64,000 nt of DNA from Armigeres subalbatus (GCF_024139115.2 NW_026943222.1:124001-188000); one strand, 5' to 3'. Positions 45,125-57,085 are shown, counted from the first letter of the stretch. Notes: generated by a model from the letters alone, not told the origin. Numbers and translations are program-made.

Positions 45125-48100
45125 TGTCTGGATTGTGACCGATGTGGTCGGAATGAATCCGAGTTGGCCAGGAACCCTAAAAATATCATTCTCATCATTG
45201 CTTTGTAAAATCATGAAGTTTGAGGTGTCGCACGACCTATTTTGAATCAATTTAGAAAATGGCCATTCCGTTGGTCCCCGGATTGTGACTGATGTGGCCG
45301 GATTGAATCTGAGTCAGAAACCCTAAAAATATCATTCTCATCATTGCTTTGTGAAATCATGAAGTTTGAGGTGTCGCACGACCTGTTTAGAATCAATTTA
45401 GAAAATGGCCATTCCGTAGGTCCTCCGGATTGTGGCCGGAATGGATTCGAGTGGGCCAGGAACCCCAAAAATATCATTCTCATCATTGATTTGTAAAATC
45501 ATGAAGTTTGAGGTGTAGCACGACCTATTTTGAATCAATTTAGAAAATGGCCATTCCAGTAGGTCCCCTGAATTGTGACCGATGTGATTGGATTGAATCC
45601 GAGTGGGCCAGGAACCCATAAATATCATTCTCATTATTGCTTTGTGAAATCATGAAGTTTGAGGTGTCGCACGACCTATTTTGAATCAATTTAGAAAATG
45701 GCCATTCCGTAGGTCCCCGGATTGTGACCAATGTGGCCGGATTGAATCCGAGTGGGCCAGGAACCCTAAAAATATCATTCTCATCATTGCTTTGTGAAAT
45801 CATGAAGTTTGAGGTGTCGCACGACCTATTTTGAATCAAATAGAAAATGGCCATTCCGTAGTTCCCCGGATTGTGACCAATGTGGCCGGATTGAATCCGA
45901 GTGGGCCAGGAACCCTAAAAATATCATTCTCATCATTGCTTTGTGGAATCATGAAGTTTGAGGTGTCGCACGACCTATTTTGCATCAATTTAGAAAATGG
46001 CCATTCCGTAGGTCCTCCGGATTGTGGCCGGAATGGATCCGAGTGGGCCAGGAACCCTAAAAATATCATTCTCATCATTGCTTTGTAAAATCATGAAGTT
46101 TGAGGTGTCGCACGACCTATTTTGAATCAATTTAGAAAATGGCCATTCCGTTGGTTTCCGGATTGTGACCGATGTGGCCGGATTGAATCCGAGTGGGCCA
46201 GGAACCCCAAAAATATCATTCCCATCATTGCTTTGTAAAATCATGAAGTTTGAGGTGTCGCACGACCTATTTTGAATCAAATAGAAAATGGCCATTCCGT
46301 AGTTCCCCAGATTGTGACCAATGTGGCCGGATTGAATCCGAGTGGGCCAGGAACCCTAAAAATATCATTCTCATCATTGCTTTGTGAAATCATGAAGTTT
46401 GAGGTGTCGCACGACCTATTTTGCATAAATTTAGAAAATGGCCATTCCGTTGGTCCCCGGATTGTGACCGATGTGGCCGGATTGAATCTGAGTCAGAAAC
46501 CCTAAAAATATCATTCTCATCATTGCTTTGTGAAATCATGAAGTTTGAGGTGTCGCACGACCTATTTTGAATCAATTTAGAAAATGGCCATTCCGTAGGT
46601 CCTCCGGATTGTGGCCGGAATGGATTCGAGTGGGCCAGGAACCCCAAAAATATCATTCTCATCATTGATTTGTAAAATCATGAAGTTTGAGGTGTAGCAC
46701 GACCTATTTTGAATCAATTTAGAAAATGGCCATTCCGTAGGTCCCCGGATTGTGACCAATGTGGCCGGATTGAATCCGAGTGGGCCAGGAACCCTAAAAA
46801 TATCATTCTCATCATTGCTTTGTGAAATCATGAAGTTTGAGGTGTCGCACGACCTATTTTGAATCAAATAGAAAATGGCCATTCCGTAGTTCTCCGGATT
46901 GTGACCAATGTGGCCGGATTGAATCCGAGTGGGCCAGGAACCCCAAAAATATCATTCCCATCATTGCTTTGTGAAATCATGAAGTTTGAGGTGTCGCACG
47001 ACCTATTTTGCATCAATTTAGAAAATGGCCATTCCGTAGGTCCTCCGGATTGTGGCCGGAATGGATCCGAGTGGGCCAGGAACCCTAAAAATATCATTCT
47101 CATCATTGCTTTGTAAAATCATGAAGTTTGAGGTGTCGCACGACCTATTTTGAATCAATTTAGAAAATGGCCATTCCGTAGGTCCCCGGATTGTGACCGA
47201 TGTGGCCGGATTGAATCCGAGTGGGCCAGGAACCCTAAAAATATCATTCTCATCATTGCTTTGTGAAATCATGAAGTTTGAGGTGTCGCACGACCTATTT
47301 TGCATCAATTTAGAAAATGGCCATTCCGTAGGTCCTCCGGATTGTGGCCGGAATGGATCCGAGTGGGCCAGGAACCCTAAAAATATCATTCTCATCATTG
47401 CTTTGTAAAATCATGAAGTTTGAGGTGTCGCACGACCTATTTTGAATCAATTTAGAAAATGGCCATTCCGTTGGTTTCCGGATTGTGACCGATGTGGCCG
47501 TATTGAATCCGAGTGGGCCAAGAACCCTAAAAATATCATTCTCATCATTGCTTTGTAAAATCATGAAGTTTGAGGTGTCGCACGACCTATTTTGCATAAA
47601 TTTAGAAAATGGCCATTCCGTTGGTCCCCGGATTGGGACCGATGTGGCCGGATTGAATCCGAGTGGGCCAGGAACCCTAAAAATATCATTCTCATCATTG
47701 CTTTGTAAAATCATGAAGTTTGAGGTGTCGCACGACCTATTTTGAATCAATTTAGAAAATGGCCATTTCGTTGGTCCCCGGATTATGACCGATGTGGCCG
47801 AATTGTACCCGAGTGGGTCAGGAACCCTAAAAACATCATTCCCATCATTGCTTTGTAAAATAATGAAGTTTGAGGTGTCGCACGACCTATTTTGAATCAA
47901 TTTTGAAAATGGCCATTCCGTTGGTCCCCAGTTGTGACCGATGTGGCCGGATTGTATCCGAGTGGGTCAGAACCCTAAATATATCATTCCCATCATTGCT
48001 TTGTAAAATCATGAAATTTGAGGTGTCGCACGACCTATTTTAAAACAATTTTGAAAATGGCCATTCCGTTGGTCCCCGGATTGGGACCGATGTGGCCGGA

Positions 48101-48186
48101 TTGAATCCGAGTGGGCCAGGAACCCTAAAAATACCATTCTCATCATTGCTTTGTGAAATCATGAAGTTTGAGGTGTCGCACGACCT
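45125..48186 (-). repeat. 150-bp satellite array, right arm of fold-back element 2
   Basis: This is the same unit as 40065-43030 in reverse, about 20 copies. Rare variants (for instance GGGTACAATTCGG, seen as CCGAATTGTACCC at 47797) occur in the same order from the outer end inward as on the left, so the arms are true inverted copies. Confidence 0.9.
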
Positions 48187-48410
48187 GTTTTGACTTAAAA
48201 TTGTAAATGGCCACTTATTCCGGGGACAAACGGAATCTGGAATAATTCTGGAACCGTACTGTGGGTAGCCTCGAAATTAGTATAAATCAAAAATTGGGAT
48301 CCTTCCGGATGGAATGCAACTTGTTGCGAAAGAATCGGTCAAGAAATGCGTTTTTTACAGCAGTTTAGATTTTTGAAAGCCCTTAAAAACAGACGTTGGG
48401 GACGGAAAGG
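48187..48410 (-). repeat. Terminal inverted repeat of fold-back element 2, right
   Basis: Reverse complement of 39830-40064 with a few differences, including a small deletion near 48235 where the left has GGGGTCAGTTG. Confidence 0.85.
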
Positions 48411-48549
48411 TTATAACCGGTAAGGAAATGATTATAATAATGTAGTATGCCCCGCGCTTTTCCAGCTCTCGTTGACCCGACAACTCATTAGTTTGGCCCT
48501 GTCTAATTACGAATGTTCCGAATTGCAAAATACACACAACCATTTTAAT

Positions 48550-49228
48550 ATATTATACTGGACCCGTAATGCTGGGTAGACACCTTTACGTGGTGTGTTA
48601 CGGGGTAAGATCTACCACGGTTACATTGCCAGCTACAGGCAAACCCTGACCCAACGATTACCTTCCTCATTATCCAACTCCGTGGTACTTATGAGGGTGT
48701 TGCTAAGTCGGTGGCCTCTCGTTAAGTAAGTACTACATCAACACTTCCTTCCTCTCCCTAGTTACGGTGAAGATGGGCGTGGCCAGGAGTAGTAATCCTC
48801 ATGCTTTTGTTATTTTTGTTTGAGACTGGAATCAAGGACCACTCCCCTTCTTGATTTCTGATAGCATTCTATTATTATTATTATACAGTAGACGTTCGAT
48901 AACTGCAAGTCATTTAACTGCAATGCTTTTTAACTGCAATTCGATAGTTGCAACAGTTTTGCAGTTATCGGATCGCTAAACTTCAAACTGATGTCAAACT
49001 CAATGACAGCTGCATTGCGCTGCACATTTAGATGCACTTTTATTGCATCTGACGTCGATTGACAACCGTTTGACGTCTAGAATGCGTTGCAGTTATCGAA
49101 CGGCATTCGTTAACTGAAAAGTAAACATTTTGCAGTTATCGAACGGCTACTGTATAGCATTCTAGATAAGGATCTCAAAAGTAAAACATGAGTATCACTA
49201 GTGTCCAATCTACGAATTAGACCGTAAC
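48550..49228. repeat. Dispersed repeat, copy 1, interrupted by a MITE
   Basis: CCCGTAATGCTGGGTAGA, CTCCGTGGTACTTAT, GTGGCCAGGA and CATGAGTATCACTAGT occur in this order, as they do at 54033-54330. The family is unknown to me. The MITE at 48886-49152 is absent from the second copy, which therefore shows the empty site. Confidence 0.65.
48886..49152. mobile_element. 267-bp pogo/Tigger-type MITE
   Basis: The ends CAGTAGACGTTCGATAACTG and CAGTTATCGAACGGCTACTG are inverted with one mismatch, flanked by TA (48884-48885, 49153-49154). The CAGT..ACTG ends and TA target are the Tigger/pogo form. Inside are more copies of AACTGCAA. Confidence 0.85.
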
Positions 49229-49241
49229 AATGCTAATGCTA
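49229..49241. repeat. 13-bp target duplication of truncated LINE, left
   Basis: AATGCTAATGCTA occurs here and at 49782-49800, where it has an extra unit. Confidence 0.65.
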
Positions 49242-49781
49242 GTTAATATCGAATCATTATATTTGTAATAGCCATTTATATAGAATAAATATCAAAGACT
49301 CTAATTTATGTGAGTGTGGTCAATCTTATGAGGATATCGATCATATAGTTTTCCATTGTTCTAATTACGTTTCTCCTAGAAATAATTTTTTGTAGATATT
49401 TTAAAAATTAGATAACCAGTTACCATCATCAGTTCGTGATATTTTAGGAAGAAAATGTCTTCCCTATGTTGAAATTACTGTTTCGTTTTCTAAATGATAT
49501 TTCTTATTTCGTTTGATTCTGCCCTTTTTTTGTTTTCTTTCCCTTTCGTTTCAGTTTGTAAGTAAAGATTGAACATCATCGTGATATTTTCGCTTGAAGT
49601 ACTTGGCTCCTCAATGGATTTACGCCGCATGAGCCTTTAATTTTAAATTTTATTTTATAACGTTATTTGAAAAGATGAAGAGGTTTTGTGCTTTTTTGAG
49701 AAGTAATTCTTAAAGAATTCACTCAAAGGGGTTTTTCCCTCTTCCAAATTTTTTGTTAAAAATAAAAATAAATAAATAAAT
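49242..49781 (+). mobile_element. 5'-truncated LINE 3' end with AAAT tail
   Basis: Frames read CECGQSYEDIDHIVFHCSNY, the Cys-His end of some LINE ORF2 proteins, then a 3' UTR and an AAATAAATAAAT tail (about 49762-49781). Only the last 540 bp are present, and the target duplication fits target-primed insertion. Confidence 0.65.
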
Positions 49782-49800
49782 AATGCTAATGCTAATGCTA

Positions 49801-51779
49801 TACTGCCAGTAATTTTATCTATGGTTACATACCGCAGTTTGCTTTCTTCGACCAACAAAACAGAACAAAAAAAATCGCCAGGTGTGAAAACTGAAAACGA
49901 AACTAACTAATAGATATTACAGTCTTAGGTACAATATCAGTGGATATGCTAAGTAATAGTCTGAACTCAGGCTGGCGCGCGTGGCATAGCGTCCATTGGT
50001 TTGGTGCGATGTGATGGTTGAATAGAACGAGTTCTACTATATTCTTGGCAAGTAATATAATTGATCTATTCTATATTTTTTAAATGTTTGCATTTATTTA
50101 TGAATCTAGCCGCAAGAAAATGTCAAAAACACAGGCTAGTTGAGAAATGTGAATCTGGGAATAACATATATATAACAAATGGTTATGGAGTTTGAAAGAT
50201 TCGAATTTTCGATAGTCCACAAGCAGCAGCACCAAATCAACAACAGCAACCAACAACACAGCAACAGCCCAAGAATTGGATCCACCTTATCACCACCACC
50301 AGCCGGTTACACTGCCTTTGGATTGACTCGTTTCTTATCCAAAAAATTCCTACGGATTACCACCAGACAAAATCCCGGTAAATTAACCACACCAGGCCTG
50401 CCTGATAAACGAAAAAAATCCGAAATTAGCACTTCCACTTAACTGTCTTCTTCAATAAAATTGCTCTTCTTTGTTCTGACACAATCTGCCGAACGACAAT
50501 GATGGCTTCTTTAGCGGCAATCAAGAACAAAACGATAGTCTCACAAAGCAGCTAAAACAAAACTCGCTGCTCGCTTTCACAATTTCTTACCGTATGCTTC
50601 ACAAATGCCACAAATTTGCACTACGGCAAAAACTGGCAAAAATCAGCTGAATATATCTATTCAAACACCTTTTTTACAGAAGTTCACCGAACTATCCTCG
50701 TCGCCACTTTAAAATTGGTTTTCTCACGGTGGAAGGTAAATAATACTGACAAGCTTCGACTTCTGTCTAACATCAGAACTCAACTGAGCACTTTATTACA
50801 GGCTATTTATAGGAATACATTCGAACAGTTTCTCTGTTATCTCACTTTCATTATACCTCTATCTCCCTACCGTATTCGGACTAGTTTGTCGAAACTAGGT
50901 GACTCCTACAGAGCTGAGGGAAATTTCACTCATATCTCTACCCTCGGATGCTTTTGACGATTTCGGCTCAGAATGAGACTTTCCGGGGAAAGCTGGAGCA
51001 CATATCTTTTCTCCGATAAATCAGCTACGTTTTCTATGACTATTGAAGGAATTTCTAACACCAATTATCCAAAACAACCTGTAAGCTCTGAATATTCAAC
51101 CACCGAATCTTAGGATCCCATCAGCGTCGACCGCATTGCATTATCATAATCATTATTACATCAACACTATGACACAATTTTCTCCGACGACGCATCATAT
51201 GGTGATTTCAGGTCCACCTACAGCAGAAATGATCATTGATCATTGCTAGTGGATTCCGGATTCTAATATGCAGTGACCGCCAGCCGATAAGCAGTCGCGA
51301 GCTTGAGCTAAGAAGGAAATTGATCTCTATTAGAAAGAAAAGGTTAGTGATCAATAGCCGCTTCTGCCTCCGATACAAGAATCTCACACACATATCTGTA
51401 ACAACACCAGTCGTCCACCACACTCTGTTGCAGCTAACATCAATAAAACATCATATCTAACCGGAGTCCCAATCAAATACTTTCTCAATTTTCATTCCGT
51501 CGCCAGCAGACGTATAAAACAGTTGCCTTAACTGGTCGTAATCAACAGGAATTGGGTCTCCCGATAGTTGTTCCGAAATAGCACCGACATTTCCAAAAGA
51601 AACCTCAGTAGTAGATCCTCGAACCAATTAGACGTGGCAGAGGAACCAGTGGCCATTAAACGGAAATATCTGGCAACACATCAAGGCAACGTTGTTTATC
51701 ACTTCCAACCCATTATTAGGACTATTCACAATGTGAAGTTTTTCGGTCCCCTTTCTATTATTTTGAATCTATTATAATG
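49801..51779. other. Unrecognised DNA with several open frames
   Basis: A plus-strand frame of 87 codons at 50179-50442 is Gln/Asn/Ser-rich at its start (HQINNSNQQHSNS) and basic at its end. Frames at 50616-50957 and 51568-51777 are also open. No domain is recognised. They could be remnants of a retroelement whose leader may lie at 51780. Confidence 0.3.
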
Positions 51780-52010
51780 TGTTCGGGAACGGAGACAACT
51801 TACTTGTGAAGTGATCGAAGTAGGTTGTTATGCGGAAAGGATGCGGAAGCAAAATTATCCGTCATATTTTTGTCTTTTGTGATTTTTTTGTCTATATTTA
51901 AATTCAATTGTTTCTCGTGTTTGAGAAAAGTATATTTACTTTATTTCGATAAGAAAAGTGAAAAGCAACACTGCTGAATATCACGTCACCATTTGGTACA
52001 TCGAGAAGAA
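51780..52010 (+). other. Possible LTR and primer-site region
   Basis: The stretch starts TGTTCGGGAACGG and runs to CACGTCACCATTTGGTACAT, a phrase like the start of the internal region in some BEL/Pao elements. No second LTR or gag follows, so this is only a suggestion. Confidence 0.2.
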
Positions 52011-53096
52011 GTGATCCTCAAGCTCACCGCATCCAATCAGCCAACGTGTTCGTGTCCACCGTATGTCTCCTGGTGGATTCCTATTGCAACAGTTGGACAT
52101 TTAGGAAGCTACCGTCACTGTAAACCGTCTACTATGAACCCGGTTGGTTTCGGTCCCGCTAAAAGATCATCCGTTTTTTTGAAGGACGTATAAACCCCAG
52201 TTTGCATTGGTGAGATCAACCCAATATTAATTTAAATTCTCTCTAGCTATCTTTCTTAACTGTGCCTTTGATCTGTCATATTTTTTGTTTTTCGGAATCT
52301 CCACAGAATTGATCCTTCATCCACGATCTTTTTTACTAAATTGCTACTGTAACTTGCACTCCAGCCGACTTCCGCCACAGAATTTGCGTTTCCACCTTAC
52401 GTTCTTGTGTACATTATCCATTATTGTACTTCCCCAAAGATTTTTTTTTCACACTCATCATAGACTGATATTGCAATTTCCATTATTAGAGTACACGTTC
52501 AGGATAATTCAATATTTTTCAACTGATATTTGTAGTATTGTAATTTGCTTTCATATTCAAGTCGTCAAACCATAATATTCAATAACATTTTTGTTTAAAT
52601 CGTTTTATAAAATTTTGTATTAGTTTAATTTATTGTTTTTTCAATTAGCTAATTCGACTTGTATTTTCTTACTATTGATCTCGTAATAAACCAAATTAAC
52701 AATTATGATCCATATTGAAGTTATTTTTTTACTGGCGAGCAAGTTCTAACTCTTACCTTTCTATCTTTCATTGTTTCATGATTTTAAAATTGCGAAAAAA
52801 AAGCACGTACAGGGCATCGTTTGCTGCTATTGCCGCGGATATTGTGGAGTCCCAGATATCCGGTTCACGCTTAGTTAGCAACGGTGGCTCTTCTCGACCT
52901 TCTGTTCCCTGGGTAGTTAACACGAATAAAGGGCGTCCTTGTGAAGTATTGCTGTACCTGTTATGAGCACCTAGTACATCCCATTCCCCACTTCCTGAAG
53001 AAACCTTTTCTGCTTCAGGAATGATTCCTTTATAGTACTAGTCTTCGTTACAAAAAGGACACCATTACGGATCATGAGATATGATCAAATTATTCG
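52011..53096. other. Unrecognised DNA
   Basis: T-rich middle part. Open frames at 52285-52575 and 52715-52966 match nothing I know. Confidence 0.35.
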
Positions 53097-53098
53097 TA

Positions 53099-53487
53099 GT
53101 ACACCCGATTCTTTTTACACGGATTATTTTCACTGGATTTTTTTACGGCTTTTTTACACGGGTTCTTGAAATAACACGGATTTTTTTGCACGGTTTCTTG
53201 AAATAGCACGGATTTTTTTACACGGATTCTCGAAATAACACGGATTTTTTACACGGATTTATTTTACACGGAACGCATCCCCAGATTAACAAAAGACCCG
53301 GTTACTTTTTTACGGATATTTTTTGCACGGCTTTTTTACACGGTTTCTCGAAATAGCACGGATTTTTTTTGCACGAATTCTCGAAATACCACGGATTATT
53401 TTACACGGTTTCTCCAAATAACACGGATTATTTTACACGGATTTTTTCACGGCACGCATCCCCCGTGTAAAAAAGAATCAGGTGTAC
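53099..53487. mobile_element. 389-bp MITE with internal ACACGG repeats
   Basis: The ends GTACACCCGATTCTTTTTAC and GTAAAAAAGAATCAGGTGTAC are inverted, with TA at 53097-53098 and 53488-53489. The inside is a run of ACACGGATTTTTT and TCTCGAAATAACACGG units (about 30 bp period). Confidence 0.75.
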
Positions 53488-53489
53488 TA

Positions 53490-54032
53490 CTTAATCAACA
53501 CCCCCAGCTGGGTGAGGGTAGAGGATGAAACAATATTCCAGAGCCTCTAGTTGGCTTAGCGAACAAAGACCGTTGCTAATTGTATCTTTGTTATTGACGT
53601 ATTCAACACCAGCTTAACTTTTATTGTCGCGATCCAAGTTGGCGTATGGATCTCCCATCTCTTCAAATTTCGACCAACAATATCCATTCATCTGCAAAAC
53701 AAATAAATTGGCTAAATCTGTTGAATTCGTAACCTGACTGCTAGTCCGGCTCTTTACATGACACCTGTATGTACAATCTGTAGAACAAGCACAGTCCTCT
53801 ACGGGTAGAATCCCGGCAAGTTCTAACGAACTTGAATGTTCTTGTTTCGAAATCTTAACGATTTTGCACACTATCCATCGTTACTTCTATTATTCTTGTA
53901 AACTTCCCGGAAAAGTTGTTTGTATCTGTGATTTTCCTTGGTTCGACGTGGTATATACTGTCATCAACGATGCACACAAATAAATTCGAAATGAAACAGA
54001 ACTTTTCATACGGATGCTAACATTTACATCAT
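53490..54032. other. Unrecognised DNA with a short dispersed repeat
   Basis: 53541-53620 (CTAGTTGGCTTAGCGAACAA and on) matches 57092-57170. A minus-strand 85-codon frame at 53614-53871 has several Cys (CACSTDCTYRCHVKS) but no recognised family. Confidence 0.4.
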
Positions 54033-54330
54033 TATACCCGTAACGCTGGGTAGATCCTCTTCGTGGTGTTTACAGGGTAGAGTTCTACCATGTCACATTG
54101 AGCTACAAGCACATCCTGACCCAACGAATACCTTCCCAATATCCAACTCCGTGGTACTTATTCCTTCTCTCCTAGTGACAGGTACAGATAAGTGTGGCCA
54201 GGAATAGTTATTCTAATGCTTTTGTCATTTTTGTCATAGATTGAAATTAAGGACTACACTTGATTTCTATAGCAATCTGGACGAGATTTCAAAGGAAACA
54301 TGAGTATCACTAGTTTCCAGTCCATGAAAT
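54033..54330. repeat. Dispersed repeat, copy 2 (without MITE)
   Basis: This is a relative of 48550-49228 and lacks the MITE found there. It shares CTCCGTGGTACTTAT and CATGAGTATCACTAGT. Confidence 0.65.
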
Positions 54331-55135
54331 AATTTATAGTAATTTATGTATTTTCCATATTTCATTATACCTATTTTTCATAATTTCTATATTTATTTTT
54401 CATATTTTTACATTTTAATTTTTAAGTTTCCATATTTTATAATTTTATATTTTACATTTATATTTTTATACCTTCCTAATCTTACACTTTTATCTATATT
54501 ATTTTTTTTATATAAAATTTCTATTTTATTGTGTTTTTTATATTTTCATATTTTCAATTTCTTTAAATTTAACATTACACTTTCTTTATTGATATTTTAT
54601 GTTAAATATTTTAACTTTCATATTTTGTATTTGATTTTCATATTTATATAATTTCATGTTATTACGCTTTCATATTATAATATTTTTTATTATCATATTT
54701 TCCATATTCTTATATATTTTCCTATTTTTATACTTTTATATCTCACATTAATGCTTTTATATTTTTATATTTTCGTGCTTTCATTTTATTATTCCTATAT
54801 GTTCATATTTTAATACTTTTGTATTTTTAAATTTCAAATTCATATTTTTATCTTTTGTATATATTTGTATTTTTTCATACTATCATATTTTATATTGTTA
54901 TAATTTCTAATATTTGATTTTCATATTTTATTTTTTTGTCTTTTTTATCTATACTTTCATGTTATAATTAAATTTGTATTTACATATTTTATATATTTCA
55001 TGTCTCCGTTTTATATGTTTGTATTTTATTTTTTATTATTTAATTTTTATACTTTCATATTTCCATATTAAATATTTTGTTTTTAATATTTTATATTATC
55101 TTATTTTCAGATCGTCATATTGTCATATTACCTTT
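54331..55135. repeat. AT-rich low-complexity tract (CATATTTT / TATATTTT)
   Basis: About 800 bp of T-rich text with repeated CATATTTT, TATATTTT and TTTCATATT. The 101-codon frame here is Phe/Ile/Tyr-rich and is a composition effect. Confidence 0.85.
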
Positions 55136-55164
55136 TAGTCTTTAATTTTTTATTTATTTATCAT

Positions 55165-55603
55165 CGAGCTAAGGCCGGAGTGGCCTGTGCTATAAAAGAC
55201 TTCTCCATTCAGCTCGGTTCATGCTGCCTTCGCCAACCACGCAGTCTGCAGAGGTCCGCAAGTCGTCCTCCACCTGATCGATCCACCTTGCCGCTGTGCA
55301 CCTCGCCTTCTTGTTCCCGTCGGATCGTTGTCGAGAACCATTTCACCGGATTACTGTCCGACATTCTGGCTACGTGCTGCCCACCGCAGTCTTCCGATTT
55401 TCGCGGTGGAACGATGGATGGTTCTCCCACAGCTGATGCAACTCGTGTTCATTCGCCTCCTCCACGTACCGTCCGCCATCTGCAACCCACCAGATGGTAC
55501 GCAACACTTTCCTTTCGAAAACTCCCAGTGCGCTTGGTCCTCCACGAGCATCGTCCGAGTCTCATGTCCGTAGAGGACTACCGGTCTAACAATACGTAAC
55601 TAC
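55165..55603 (-). pseudogene. LINE (RTE-like) ORF2 C-terminal end, truncated at gap
   Basis: On the minus strand frames give VLYGHETRTMLVEDQAHWEF, WRRRMN, KIGRLRWA and ARMSDSNPVKW, the C-terminal RT region common in endonuclease-RT elements of insects (GRLRWAGHVARM). A short AAATAAATAAA tail follows below 55165. It is cut at the N gap and contains frameshifts. The clade is a guess. Confidence 0.65.
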
Positions 55604-55628
55604 NNNNNNNNNNNNNNNNNNNNNNNNN
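55604..55628. other. Assembly gap, 25 N
   Basis: Second gap of 25 unknown bases; true size not known. Confidence 1.
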
Positions 55629-55641
55629 TATAAACATATTA

Positions 55642-55789
55642 GGGGTATTCACTTAAGGTCACTCCTCACGGAATCCAAGATTCAAAGTGCTCGCGTTTTC
55701 GGGGGCACACCACTCGATACAGAAGCAATGACAGTTGTACGCCGCCTCCGTATTGGATTCCGTGAGGAGTGACCTTAAGTGAATACCCC
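55642..55789. mobile_element. 148-bp MITE with 37-bp perfect inverted repeats
   Basis: It starts GGGGTATTCACTTAAGGTCA and ends with the reverse complement; the arms match over 37 bp. TTA lies on both sides (55639-55641 and 55790-55792), which fits PIF/Harbinger, or TA for a pogo-like element. A hAT-type MITE was inserted right at its right edge. Confidence 0.85.
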
Positions 55790-55793
55790 TTAT

Positions 55794-56186
55794 CAGTGTT
55801 GGTAAAAACTCAAAATCTCAAAACTCATGGATGATTCAAATCAAGCGTGAGTTGAAACGCATCCAACTCAGCACCTAAAAACTCATGTATGAGTTGAATC
55901 ATCCATTTGAATCATCGTAGGTTTTCTTTTGTTCTCCTTCGTTAAAAACAGTTAATTGAAGTTTGTCGCATGAATATTAGACACTCTTCCATGTATAAGC
56001 AATAAATTGCCCGCAAATTGATTTCAAATGCGTTTTTAAACCAAAATGATTTTTTGGAAAATGAATGAAATGATGCGTTTTGGCATGAAAAATTCAAGCG
56101 TGATGCATTCCTTTAAAATCGCAGACGATTTCGTTCGCACGGGAACGCTCGTTGATTGAGATTTATGAGTGATTTTACCAACACTG
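55794..56186. mobile_element. 393-bp hAT-type MITE with perfect 8-bp duplication
   Basis: The ends CAGTGTTGGTAAAA and TTTTACCAACACTG are inverted. CCCCTTAT flanks both sides (55786-55793, 56187-56194), a perfect 8-bp hAT-type duplication. The left copy is made of the last four bases of the neighbouring MITE and its TTA, so this insertion is the younger one. Inside are AACTCATG repeats. Confidence 0.85.
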
Positions 56187-56194
56187 CCCCTTAT

Positions 56195-57085
56195 ATTTAT
56201 TTATTTATTTATTTATTTATTTATTTCGTCAACCGACGTAGACTAGTACATATACAATATACATGTTTTATTTTATTTTCTTAATGCTATAAAAACGGTA
56301 TTATAGTGTATAAAAATAAAAATAGTTTGGTTAAGTAGTGTTTAATTTTGGGATTTAATGTAAATTTAGATGTGTAGGTTTCAATTGTGACAAAATATTT
56401 TTTAGGTTCTGCTGAGACATTGTAAAGTCAATAGTTTCGCAGTGTTGATTATAGATGGCCATCATCTGATTGAGAGGTCCGAATTTTATAATTTGTACGG
56501 CAGTGATTAATTAAAATGTATGTCGATGACGCAGTTGTCGAGATGGTGTGTAGAAATTTAATTTCGATAAAATGTTTGTTGAATCAATATGCTGCGAAAC
56601 TATATCGTTAATAAAAGAAACCATTGCAGGTTGCATTTGAATGTTTCTAATCTTGCAGCGTGCCTCATATGATGGAAGTAGGAATGTTATCCAACCTAAT
56701 TTACGAAGAGCAAATAATAGGAATTGTTTTTGTACTGATTCTAATCTTTCTTCGTGTGTTATTGAAAACGGAGACCATACAATGCTGCAAAATTCAGTAT
56801 CGACCTTACATAAGCAATATATAATGTTTTAATTGTGTATGGGTCATGAAAGTTATAGCAGAAACGTTTTATAAAACCCATCATATTATTTGCTTTATGA
56901 ATAATGGTGTTGTAATGGTCGATGAACGTTAGTTTGGAGTCTAAGATAATTCCTAAATCCCTAACTCTATCGCATTTCTCTACAACCTGGTTTCCTAATG
57001 TAATTGAGAGATTTGATGCTGTTCTTTTTCTGCTGAATGATATAAGGTTACATTTTTTTACATTCAGTTGCAATAGGCAATATGT
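56195..57085 (-). mobile_element. 5'-truncated LINE with AAAT tail
   Basis: On the minus strand an RT C-terminal frame is followed by a 3' UTR and an AAATAAAT repeat tail (56230-56195). The upstream break is at about 57085. It looks like Jockey-group text. Confidence 0.7.
56759..57073 (-). pseudogene. LINE RT C-terminal fragment
   Basis: The frame reads QLNVKKCNLISFSRKR, KCDRVRDLGIILDSKLTF and DPYTIKTLYIAYVRSIL, the last RT blocks of Jockey/CR1-type ORF2. The part with catalytic motifs is absent because the copy is 5' truncated. The end near 56759 runs into a stop. Confidence 0.75.

Larger units (their letters stand above)
39830..48410. mobile_element. Giant fold-back element 2 (8.6 kb, 150-bp satellite arms)
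   Basis: The ends CCTTTCCGTCCCCAACGTCT and reverse complement are long terminal inverted repeats of about 230 bp. TTATAA flanks both ends (39824-39829, 48411-48416), either a 6-bp duplication or a palindromic extension. Inside lie two mirror-image satellite arrays (about 20 units each) and a 2-kb core of a 12-bp degenerate repeat. There is no recognisable gene. A shorter relative lies at 57990-62084. Confidence 0.75.

Noticed and set aside
45540..47900. Many overlapping frames on both strands as genes
   Set aside because: All are products of the mirror-image satellite array.
54346..54651. Phe/Ile/Tyr-rich membrane-like frame
   Set aside because: It lies in a T-rich low-complexity tract; the hydrophobic look comes from base composition.
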